Source: Prevotellaceae bacterium (GTDB lineage Bacteria > Bacteroidota > Bacteroidia > Bacteroidales > UBA932). Taken from it: a DNA stretch of 5,691 nt. Position numbers and translations under genes: made by a program. Numbering within the stretch: position 1 is the first letter of the stretch; every line of letters begins with the position of its first letter. The stretch covers positions 1 to 5,691 of the forward strand of contig JAIRYH010000024.1 in assembly GCA_031267855.1 (NCBI GenBank), written 5' to 3'. Positions 1-5,609 of the stretch are shown here, in pieces. The notes beneath the pieces are model-generated. The model had not been told where the DNA came from and searched no databases. It worked only from the letters and a program-made list of their open reading frames with translations.

Positions 1-194
1 TAATATCTAAAGTCAGTACGTCAAGGAGCACATAAAACCGCTGCAAATATATAACAATATTTTTTATCTGCAAACTTTATCTGCAATTTATTTCTACTGG
101 TTCCGCGCGGCGCACCGTCCGCGCTTTTTATATCTCCTGCAACCCGCGCGGGGAAGTGGTTATGCTGTTATTTCTACTAAGGTTGAATTTTGAA
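1..194. other. Intergenic stretch left of the efflux operon, no gene seen
   Basis: No convincing coding frame was found; all three plus-strand frames stop within the first 55 bases. AT-rich sequence carries two short direct repeats: TTTATCTGCAA at 63-73 and 76-86 (period 13), and TTATTTCTACT at 88-98 and 168-178. A GC-rich hairpin followed by T5 (105-130, listed separately) and a 10-bp palindrome CCCGCGCGGG (143-152) are the only other structures. The hairpin suggests that a plus-strand transcript enters from the left edge, but no readable end of a gene is visible. Confidence 0.6.
105..130 (+). terminator. Candidate intrinsic terminator, plus strand
   Basis: GCGCGG (105-110) pairs perfectly with CCGCGC (119-124) around an 8-base loop. 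The stem is followed at once by TTTTTA. A GC-only stem plus a T-tract fits Rho-independent termination of a plus-strand transcript arriving from outside the window. The minus strand has no T-tract on its exit side, so it would work in one direction only. The stem is only six pairs and the upstream gene is not visible, so this is moderate support. Confidence 0.45.
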
Positions 195-346
195 TGGCTA
201 ACGCCATGACGCGCTTTGCGCAACTTTCAACTTTCAACTTTCAACTCTCAACTAAAAAAGCCTCACCCCCGGCTCCTCTCCTGAAGGAGATGGGGGCGCG
301 ACAAGCGAACAAAAGTTGAAAGTTGAAAGTTGGCTGGCGTTAGCCA
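195..346. repeat. 152-bp inverted-repeat element with CAACTTT arms
   Basis: The ends are a perfect 12-bp inverted repeat: TGGCTAACGCCA (195-206) and TGGCGTTAGCCA (335-346). Each end is also a small hairpin (TGGC/GCCA). Inside lie a left arm of about four and a half CAACTTT-type heptamers (221-253, one altered to CAACTCT) and a right arm of three AAAGTTG heptamers (312-332), their reverse complement. A GC-rich hairpin occupies the centre. The left arm has an extra GCGC-TTT-GCGC mini-hairpin (211-221). There is no coding capacity. It resembles a palindromic intergenic repeat of the REP or MITE kind; mobility is not shown. Confidence 0.6.
254..296 (-). terminator. Candidate terminator of the efflux operon, minus strand
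   Basis: On the minus strand a GC-rich imperfect hairpin is followed six bases later by six T residues (259 down to 254). The apical stem TCTCC/GGAGA (277-281 with 286-290) has a four-base loop. The basal stem CCCCC/GGGGG (266-270 with 292-296) is separated from it by a six-base bulge. It lies about 80 bp past the TolC stop, inside the inverted-repeat element. The gap between stem and T-tract is longer than ideal, so efficiency is uncertain. Confidence 0.4.
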
Positions 347-355
347 CATTAATCG

Positions 356-374
356 CATCAGCACATCAGCACAT
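356..374. repeat. Short 8-bp tandem repeat at the TolC stop codon
   Basis: CATCAGCA occurs twice in tandem (356-363, 364-371), followed by a partial copy, CAT, that runs into the TolC stop codon (minus-strand TAA at 376-374). It is non-coding. The copy number is too low to suggest function; slippage is the simplest origin. Confidence 0.5.
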
Positions 375-1951
375 TATTTGATCAGTTCGTCAAAGTCCGC
401 TTCCAGGGGTTTGTTGCCGATGAAGTCGAAGAGTGCAATTTGCCGCAGCAGGTAGTAATAGTTCCAGTAGTTGCGCAGCGCATTCACAAAGTTTTGCTGC
501 GAGCGGTCGCGGTCGAGCTGGGCATTGTTCATGTCGGTGATGGTGATTTTGTCGATGAGGAAGCGCGCTTTGGATACTTCGTAGCGTTTTTGCGCCACGG
601 TGTCGGACTTGGCGGCGATGCCGAACTGGGTTTCCTGCATGTTAAACTGCCGTACCTTCAGCACTACATCCTGCTCGAAATCCGCCAGCGCCTGGTCGAT
701 CTGCGTCTGCACGACCTGCTGGTTCGATTTGGCCATGCGTACGCGCCCTTTTCCGCGTCCCCAGTCGAGGATAGGTATTTGCAGCGAAATACGCGCAGTT
801 TCCATATATCTTGGGTCTTTATAGGCGTCCACAAAGTCTGTGGCTGTTTGGTTCAGCCCGAACGAAAGGTTGATATCGGCTTGAAGCCCGGTATTTGCCT
901 TTTCCGAGGCCACGCTCTTTTCCGCTTCGATCAGCTGCCGCTGGTAGCCGATCAGGTCGGGGTTGTTTTTTCGCGACCACACCATCACTTCTTCGAGGTC
1001 GAGGATGGTTTTGGGCACGCGCGTGGGCAGTATAATGGCGACGGTTACCAGTTCATTGAATCCAAGGAACGAGCGCAGGCGGTTCTGGCTGGTTTCCACG
1101 TCCAGCTGCGCCTGATTCAGGGTAGATCCGGCGGTCAGGTAATTCAGTTCCGACTGCAGCAGGTCGTTTTCGCCGATGGTTCCGATGTTGTAGCGTCCCT
1201 GTGCAATTTTGTGCAGCGTGTCGTTGTTGGCGTAGTTAAATTCGGCAATGGCTAAACTTTGTTGTGCGGCGGCGAGGTCGAAAAAATACTGGATGGCGCG
1301 GAGCGAGATGGTTTCCATCTGCTTCAGGTAATTCCGCCTGGCTTCTTCATAGCGCAGGGGTTCGATTTTGCGGTCCCATTTCCATTCGTTCACGCCGAAA
1401 ATGGATTGCCGCAAATTGACGCTGACGGGCGTTGTCCTGTATGAAGCGCCTTCGTACTGTTCCAGACTGTTCAAAAACCGGTCCTGCCGGTCTAAGGACG
1501 AGAGCACCGAAATCACCCCGCCGGTCGGTAAATTCTGTGAAATAGACAATATGCCGCTCACCTGGTTAATAAAACTGGATGAATATACATTTATCATGCT
1601 GCCGGCAGAATCTATTATCGGCACGGAGGTATACTGGTTCGAAAAGTCGGGAAAGCTTGCCGAAAAACTCAGCGACGGCAACCGGTTTGCGCGGTAGGCG
1701 CGATACTGCCAGTAGCTTGCCAGGTAGGCGCTCCTCGTGCGGACGGCGTCGGGCGACTGGTCTTGCGCCAGCGTCAGGACTTCCTCCAGCGTATAGGTAT
1801 AGTTGTATTTTTGCTGTGCCTGCGCTGCCGCCTGCATGCCGCACAGCAGCGCAAACAACAACAGCCCGCCTGTTTTTATAAAATGAAACCTGCCTCCCGT
1901 GCCAAGCCGCGCGGGGCATGATAATTTACCATTCAACAATACTTTCTCCAT
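374..1951 (-). CDS. TolC-family outer-membrane efflux channel protein
   Basis: About 525 aa, a normal TolC-family length. A hydrophobic signal core at residues 30-39 is followed by a likely signal peptidase I site after AQA (about residue 45). The rest shows the two-fold outer-membrane efflux protein layout. The first half begins TLEEVLTLAQDQSPD (54-68), with strand segments NLPTGG (140-145) and LRQSIFGVN (180-188), then long helices to about 300. The second half includes ISLQIPILDWGRGKG (388-402) and a C-terminal helix rich in Q, N and Y (471-510). TolC trimers form an outer-membrane barrel plus periplasmic tunnel that docks on an adaptor. I chose the ATG at 1951: it has an A-rich leader typical of Bacteroidota, while the open frame continues upstream only to a TTG at 2008 lying in a short repeat. 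About 27 residues precede the hydrophobic core, a long n-region. Last gene of the operon. The substrate cannot be read from the sequence. Confidence 0.93.
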   Translation of the reverse strand: MEKVLLNGKLSCPARLGTGGRFHFIKTGGLLLFALLCGMQAAAQAQQKYNYTYTLEEVLTLAQDQSPDAVRTRSAYLASYWQYRAYRANRLPSLSFSASFPDFSNQYTSVPIIDSAGSMINVYSSSFINQVSGILSISQNLPTGGVISVLSSLDRQDRFLNSLEQYEGASYRTTPVSVNLRQSIFGVNEWKWDRKIEPLRYEEARRNYLKQMETISLRAIQYFFDLAAAQQSLAIAEFNYANNDTLHKIAQGRYNIGTIGENDLLQSELNYLTAGSTLNQAQLDVETSQNRLRSFLGFNELVTVAIILPTRVPKTILDLEEVMVWSRKNNPDLIGYQRQLIEAEKSVASEKANTGLQADINLSFGLNQTATDFVDAYKDPRYMETARISLQIPILDWGRGKGRVRMAKSNQQVVQTQIDQALADFEQDVVLKVRQFNMQETQFGIAAKSDTVAQKRYEVSKARFLIDKITITDMNNAQLDRDRSQQNFVNALRNYWNYYYLLRQIALFDFIGNKPLEADFDELIK

Positions 1952-1960
1952 TTTACTTAT

Positions 1961-1978
1961 TTGTTTATTTTGTTTATT
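1961..1978. repeat. 9-bp tandem repeat in the TolC leader
   Basis: TTGTTTATT occurs twice in perfect tandem (1961-1969, 1970-1978). On the minus strand this reads AATAAACAA twice, ending 9 bp before the chosen TolC ATG. The A-rich result, with no Shine-Dalgarno motif, is the usual Bacteroidota type of translation-initiation leader and supports the ATG at 1951. Confidence 0.5.
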
Positions 1979-1982
1979 CGCG

Positions 1983-2017
1983 CCTGTGCGAACAGGGAGT
2001 GTCCTCAACTTTCAACT
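1983..2017. other. Intercistronic hairpin and CAACTTT repeat between permease and TolC
   Basis: CCTGT (1983-1987) pairs with ACAGG (1992-1996) around a four-base loop. No T-tract follows on the minus strand, so this is not an intrinsic terminator. It could be an RNA-processing or stabilising hairpin in the operon transcript. Next to it, CAACTTTCAACT (2006-2017) repeats the heptamer of the 195-346 element, 8 bp past the permease stop. Confidence 0.35.
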
Positions 2018-2024
2018 CATAACG

Positions 2025-3398
2025 TTACTCATATCTCAGCGATTCTATCGGGTCGCGGTCGGAAGCCCGTTTGGCGGGCGAATAGCCGAAAATCACGCCC
2101 ACTGCTGCCGAGACGCCAAAGGCAATGACGACGGAGAAGAAGGAAATGAGTATTTTTATATCAAATACTTTTTCGATGATCAGCGACAGCCCGACGCCGA
2201 GCAGCACGCCGATGGCGCCGCCCGTAACGCTGATCAGAATGGCTTCGGAGAGGAACTGCGCCACGATATCCTGTTTTTTTGCGCCGATGGCGAGGCGTGT
2301 CCCGATTTCCTTTATCCGCTCCATCACCGAGGCGAACATGATGTTCATGATGCCGATGCCGCCGACCAGCAGCGAGATGCCGGCGATGGCGCCCAGCACG
2401 ATGTTGAAGATATCTTTGGTGCGCTGCTGCTGTTTCAGGAGCAGTTCGGGCACGGTGATTTCATAGTCCTTCACTTCCTGGTGCCGCCGGAAAAGCATGC
2501 GCCCCAGCACTTCAACCGCCGAATTGATTTGGTCGGTTTCCTCTACCTGCACAATAATCCGGTCAAGCTGGTGGTAATTGGTGTTTGTCTTCTCGTCGGA
2601 AGAAGAAGAGGCGGTACGGACGGTGATCCTGCCGCCGCTGACCCTGACACTGGTGGCGCTCTGTCCCTGCATCGTATTGACCAGCGCGCGGTTTTCATAG
2701 CGCATCAGCATGGTCTTGATCGGGATATAGACATTGTCGTTGTTCATGTTCACGCCGGCATTGTCGAATGTGGAGGTGGTGGTTACCTGGCTTTTTTCCA
2801 GCACGCCGGTAACGCATAGCCAGATGCCGCCGAATTTAATGTATTGCCCGATGGGGTCTTCGTTGTTGAACAGTTTTGTTTTCACGTTGTGTCCGATGAC
2901 GCACACGGGCAAGCCGTGGTCGTTCTGGTACGACGTGAAATACTCGCCTTCCGACAGGCCCAGGTTGTAGAGTTTGAAAAAGTCGGTTGCCACCGCCAGG
3001 ATTTTTGCCGGATACCGGATGCCGGCATGTACAACAAAGGTACTGACGGTTACTTCGGGGCTGATGCGTTCTACGTTCGGCAGGACGCTGCGGATGGCTT
3101 CCGCATCGGCCAGTGTGAGTCCGGGCGAATATTTCCGTGTTTCCTGTTCGCCGCTTTCCTGTGCGGCGTCTTCGCCCGTAACGTCTTGTACCGGGGTGAT
3201 GACAATGTTGTTTACGCCCACCATTTTGATTTGTTCCAGGATTTCCTGCTGGGCGCCGTTCCCGATAGCCAGCATGCTGATCACGGCGGCCACGCCGAAG
3301 ATAATGCCCAGCGCCGTGAGCATGGATTTGAGTTTATTGCCCATAATGCTTTCGAGGGCAATATGGATGTCGTGCAGGTATCTGTTGAAAAAAAACAT
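2025..3398 (-). CDS. MacB/FtsX-family ABC transporter permease, no ATPase domain
   Basis: 457 aa, inner membrane. It has the MacB permease plan: an N-terminal membrane segment (about 25-46) in the motif GNKLKSMLTALGIIFGVAAV, a large periplasmic MacB-type domain (about 47-325), then three C-terminal membrane segments (about 331-355, 380-405, 416-439) of the FtsX domain. Family signatures are clear: GGIGIMNIM (346-354), ERIKEIGTRLAIGA (360-373) and PAKRASDRDPIESLRYE at the C terminus. MacB-type proteins use ATP hydrolysis on the cytoplasmic side to drive conformational changes that move substrates from periplasm into a TolC duct. Full-length MacB carries its ATPase at the N terminus; here no Walker A or ABC signature is present, so a separate ATPase must pair with it. 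The periplasmic domain has polar, low-complexity insertions (72-90, 263-275). The ATG at 3398 begins the conserved N-terminal region directly. Second gene of the operon, 21 bp after the adaptor stop. Confidence 0.95.
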   Translation of the reverse strand: MFFFNRYLHDIHIALESIMGNKLKSMLTALGIIFGVAAVISMLAIGNGAQQEILEQIKMVGVNNIVITPVQDVTGEDAAQESGEQETRKYSPGLTLADAEAIRSVLPNVERISPEVTVSTFVVHAGIRYPAKILAVATDFFKLYNLGLSEGEYFTSYQNDHGLPVCVIGHNVKTKLFNNEDPIGQYIKFGGIWLCVTGVLEKSQVTTTSTFDNAGVNMNNDNVYIPIKTMLMRYENRALVNTMQGQSATSVRVSGGRITVRTASSSSDEKTNTNYHQLDRIIVQVEETDQINSAVEVLGRMLFRRHQEVKDYEITVPELLLKQQQRTKDIFNIVLGAIAGISLLVGGIGIMNIMFASVMERIKEIGTRLAIGAKKQDIVAQFLSEAILISVTGGAIGVLLGVGLSLIIEKVFDIKILISFFSVVIAFGVSAAVGVIFGYSPAKRASDRDPIESLRYE

Positions 3399-3419
3399 AG
3401 CCGGAAAAAGGTTTAACGG

Positions 3420-4982
3420 TTAATGCGCGGGTGCGGGCGTCCCGGTTCCTGCGCCGGCGGCTGCCGGAGTTCCCGGCCCGGCGACTGCCGGGGTTTCTGC
3501 GCCGGTGGCTGTTCCTGCCGGCGTGCCGGCACCTGTTCTCATCCCCGGCCTGTGTCCTGTCCTGCTTCCGGCTCCCTGTATCCGGATATTCATTCCGCTG
3601 ATTCCCGGCATTTGTCCCGGAAACGGCTGTTCCTGCTGTTCCATTTGCCGCATTTTTGCGTTCTTTCCTTCTTCCGCTTCTTTTTGCAGCTTTTCTTCGG
3701 CTTCCTTTTTCTCCTTTACCCGCTGTTTCAGGATGTCGATGTATTCCGTTCCAACGAGCTTAAACGTGTTCCCTCCTTCCGGCAACGACAAATACACTTC
3801 GTCGCTTTCTTTCAGCCCCTGCTCTATGATGCGGAAATTATCATTCATCTCGCCGGGCACTACAATCTGTTTGACGCCGTTGGTACGGTAAACATACGTC
3901 ATGGTGTCCGTGCCGAAGATGGCTTCAATGGGTACATAGACCACGTCGCTGTAGGCGGCGGTGATGATTTTGTTGGACGTGGTCATGGACGGGCGCAGGA
4001 TCGGGTCGCTTTCGTTGATGCGGACAATCACTTCAAACACTTTGGCGTCGGCGTTTTTGATCTGCTCGCCCACGTTGGACACTTCGGTGATGACGCCGGT
4101 ATACTGTTTTTCGGGGAAAGCGTCTACGCCAAGGCGCACCTGCTGTCCTTTCTTGATTTTGCTGATGTCAATTTCGTTTACGTAGGTTTTCGATTCCATG
4201 ACCGACAGGTCGGGCAGCGTGGCGATGGTCGCGTCCCAGGGGCTGATGCTCGAACCGACTTTGCGTTTGTCGCCGCCCCATTCGCGGTAGTAAATCACCA
4301 TCCCGTCGTTAGGCGCGTAGATAATAAACTGGTCTAATACGCTCAGCAGTTCGGTCAGTTCCCGCTCCCGTTGGTACAGGGTGATGCGCACGTCCTTGAT
4401 TTGCCCTTCCGCCTGCGCTTCCTTGAGCGTATAATTTTGCAGCTCCTGCTCGTAGTCGCGGGCGGCGCGTTCGAGGTTGTTTTGCGCCTGCCGCTGCGTG
4501 GCCGGCGGTTCATAGACCGACTGTTCCACGGCAATCTGCTTTTCTTCCATATCGAATTTCAGGTTGACCAGGTTATTCCGGATGCCCCGCAGGTTGAGGG
4601 AGGTGTCGAGCAACGTCCGCTCCAGCTGCGCACGCACTTTTTCCACTTCATCCTCCAGGTCTTTTTGCCGGGTGGCGGCGGCGGAGCGGTCAAGCGTTGC
4701 CACATAATCGCCTTTTTTGACCACCGTTCCTTCGGGAATCAGGTCTTGAATTTTGATTTCCTGCAGACGAATGCTGCGCGCCCGCAAGCCTTCCGGGCCT
4801 TCGATGCGTTCCATGCTTTGCGCCTTCAGCTCGCCGGTGGTGGCGACGATCACCTCAAAAGGTCCGCGCCTGACCCTCACTTCCTGTTCCACTACGGCGC
4901 TGCCGGAGGAAACGCCGAACACCCAAATAAGAAGCGCCGCAACTGCGATCGCGCCAATGATTAACCATCTTTTCTTTTTCAT
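3420..4982 (-). CDS. MacA/HlyD-like periplasmic adaptor (membrane fusion protein) with Gly/Ala/Thr/Pro-rich tail
   Basis: 520 aa, longer than the roughly 370-420 aa usual for MacA-type adaptors. Domains in order: KKK plus an N-terminal membrane anchor (6-23); first half of a lipoyl/biotinyl-like domain (IPEGTVVKKGDYVATLD, 82-98); a long alpha-helical coiled-coil hairpin (about 102-215); the second lipoyl half (IYAPNDGMVIYY, 221-232); a beta-barrel domain (about 265-345) including KKGQQVRLGVDAF; and a membrane-proximal region to about 415. Beyond this, a charged K/E-rich helix (417-450) leads into a low-complexity tail (451-520) with four TPA motifs. Adaptors of this class bridge the inner-membrane transporter and TolC across the periplasm; the coiled-coil hairpin meets the TolC tip. 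The ATG at 4982 puts the lysines and membrane helix at the very N terminus. First gene of the operon. The adaptor call is firm; the substrate is unknown. Confidence 0.94.
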   Translation of the reverse strand: MKKKRWLIIGAIAVAALLIWVFGVSSGSAVVEQEVRVRRGPFEVIVATTGELKAQSMERIEGPEGLRARSIRLQEIKIQDLIPEGTVVKKGDYVATLDRSAAATRQKDLEDEVEKVRAQLERTLLDTSLNLRGIRNNLVNLKFDMEEKQIAVEQSVYEPPATQRQAQNNLERAARDYEQELQNYTLKEAQAEGQIKDVRITLYQRERELTELLSVLDQFIIYAPNDGMVIYYREWGGDKRKVGSSISPWDATIATLPDLSVMESKTYVNEIDISKIKKGQQVRLGVDAFPEKQYTGVITEVSNVGEQIKNADAKVFEVIVRINESDPILRPSMTTSNKIITAAYSDVVYVPIEAIFGTDTMTYVYRTNGVKQIVVPGEMNDNFRIIEQGLKESDEVYLSLPEGGNTFKLVGTEYIDILKQRVKEKKEAEEKLQKEAEEGKNAKMRQMEQQEQPFPGQMPGISGMNIRIQGAGSRTGHRPGMRTGAGTPAGTATGAETPAVAGPGTPAAAGAGTGTPAPAH

Positions 4983-5104
4983 TACTTCGTTAAAAATAGG
5001 ATTTTGACATGCGAAGATACGAAAAAATATTTAATGGCATAATTTTTTTAACCTGCCTGTCTGCAAATTCGGGTACGGGTGAAGGCGAAAGTCATCCGGG
5101 CACA
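4983..5104. other. AT-rich promoter-proximal spacer upstream of the efflux operon
   Basis: This stretch separates the adaptor ATG from the first 42-bp repeat. Positions 5021-5050 are strongly AT-rich with A and T runs, as expected upstream of a promoter. Towards 5070-5104 the base composition shifts to GC, and ATCCGGGCACA (5094-5104) matches the end of the 42-bp unit in phase, so a degenerate half unit precedes the array. No gene is seen. Confidence 0.55.
5012..5019 (-). promoter_or_regulatory. Candidate -7 element of the efflux operon promoter
   Basis: The minus strand reads TATCTTCG, one base off the Bacteroidota sigma-ABfr -7 consensus TAnnTTTG, and is preceded by an AT-rich block. It would start transcription about 25 nt upstream of the adaptor ATG, a plausible short leader. 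No clear TTTG -33 element is present at the usual distance, so the promoter may be weak or need an activator. Confidence 0.4.
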
Positions 5105-5524
5105 CTTGCGGCCCGAGCCGCAACCGTCCGCGAGGTCTCGGGCATGCTTGCGGTACGTGCCGCAACCGCCCGCGAGGGCTCGGGCATGCTTGCGGCACGT
5201 GCCGCAACCGTCCGCGAGGGCTCGGGCATACTTGCGGCACGTGCCGCAACCGTCCGCGAGGGCTCGGGCACACTTGCGGTTCGTGCCGCAACCGCCCGCG
5301 AGGGCTCGGGCACACTTGCGGTACGTGCCGCAACCGTCCGCGAGGGCTCGGGATGACTTGCGGTACGTGCCGCAACCGTCCGCGAGGGCTCGGGCACACT
5401 TGCGACACGTGTCGCAACCGTCCGCGAGGGCTCGGGATGACTTGCGACACGTGTCGCAACCCTCCCGAAGGGCTTCGACACACTTTCAGTACGTACTGAA
5501 ACCTTCACCGGGGATTCGGGCATG
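5105..5524. repeat. Tandem array of ten 42-bp units with alternating dyad-symmetric sites
   Basis: Ten contiguous units start at 5105, 5147, 5189, 5231, 5273, 5315, 5357, 5399, 5441 and 5483, each exactly 42 bp with no indels and about 70% GC in the core units. Unit positions 2-19 are an 18-bp palindrome, TTGCGGCACGTGCCGCAA in the best copies. Positions 27-36 are a second dyad, CGAGGGCTCG. Dyad centres are at 10.5 and 31.5, exactly half a unit apart. Units 2-8 are nearly identical, unit 1 is close to them, and units 9 and 10 diverge but keep the dyads. There are no unique spacers, so it is not a CRISPR array. Open frames cross it on both strands only because 42 is a multiple of three. It lies in the divergent region between the efflux promoter and a rightward gene. 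Possible roles are a multi-site operator, a cruciform or structured-RNA region, or a minisatellite. Confidence 0.93.
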
Positions 5525-5571
5525 GGAGTATATAAAGGCAAAATCATATACCGGCGGGACGGGTATAAAAA

Positions 5572-5609
5572 CAAACGGAGGAAAATTGTGGATAACTTTC
5601 CGCCGTTTG
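5572..5609 (+). promoter_or_regulatory. Stem-loop enclosing a possible ribosome-binding site and GTG start
   Basis: CAACGG-type arms form a 12-pair stem: CAAACGG (5572-5578) with CCGTTTG (5603-5609) and GGAAA (5580-5584) with TTTCC (5597-5601), broken by one A/G mismatch. The loop is 12 bases (5585-5596). A GGAGG motif (5577-5581) is buried in the left arm and the candidate GTG start (5588-5590) lies in the loop. If transcribed, it could limit access to the start site. A regulatory role is inferred. Confidence 0.45.

Noticed and set aside
1..373. tRNA or other structured RNA gene left of the operon
   Set aside because: No cloverleaf, T-loop consensus or known riboswitch motif could be found; the stretch holds only repeats and terminator-like hairpins.
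440..1255. Long plus-strand open frame opposite the TolC gene
   Set aside because: It is the antisense shadow of a well-supported gene; its translation shows no domain and has skewed Val/His/Phe-rich composition.
1952..2008. Extension of the TolC start to an in-frame TTG at 2008
   Set aside because: The added residues are polar and precede an already long n-region, the TTG lies in the CAACTTT repeat, and the ATG at 1951 has a typical A-rich leader.
1899..2819. Plus-strand open frame opposite the permease and TolC start
   Set aside because: It spans the real gene boundary on the other strand; the translation is Asp/His-rich with no recognisable family.
3423..4337. Plus-strand open frame opposite the adaptor 3' half
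   Set aside because: Antisense to a confident gene; its Cys/Gly/Arg-rich start is simply the complement of the Gly/Ala/Pro tail codons.
5105..5524. CRISPR array
   Set aside because: The whole 42-bp period is repeated with no unique spacers, the two dyads are both part of the unit, and no cas gene is visible.
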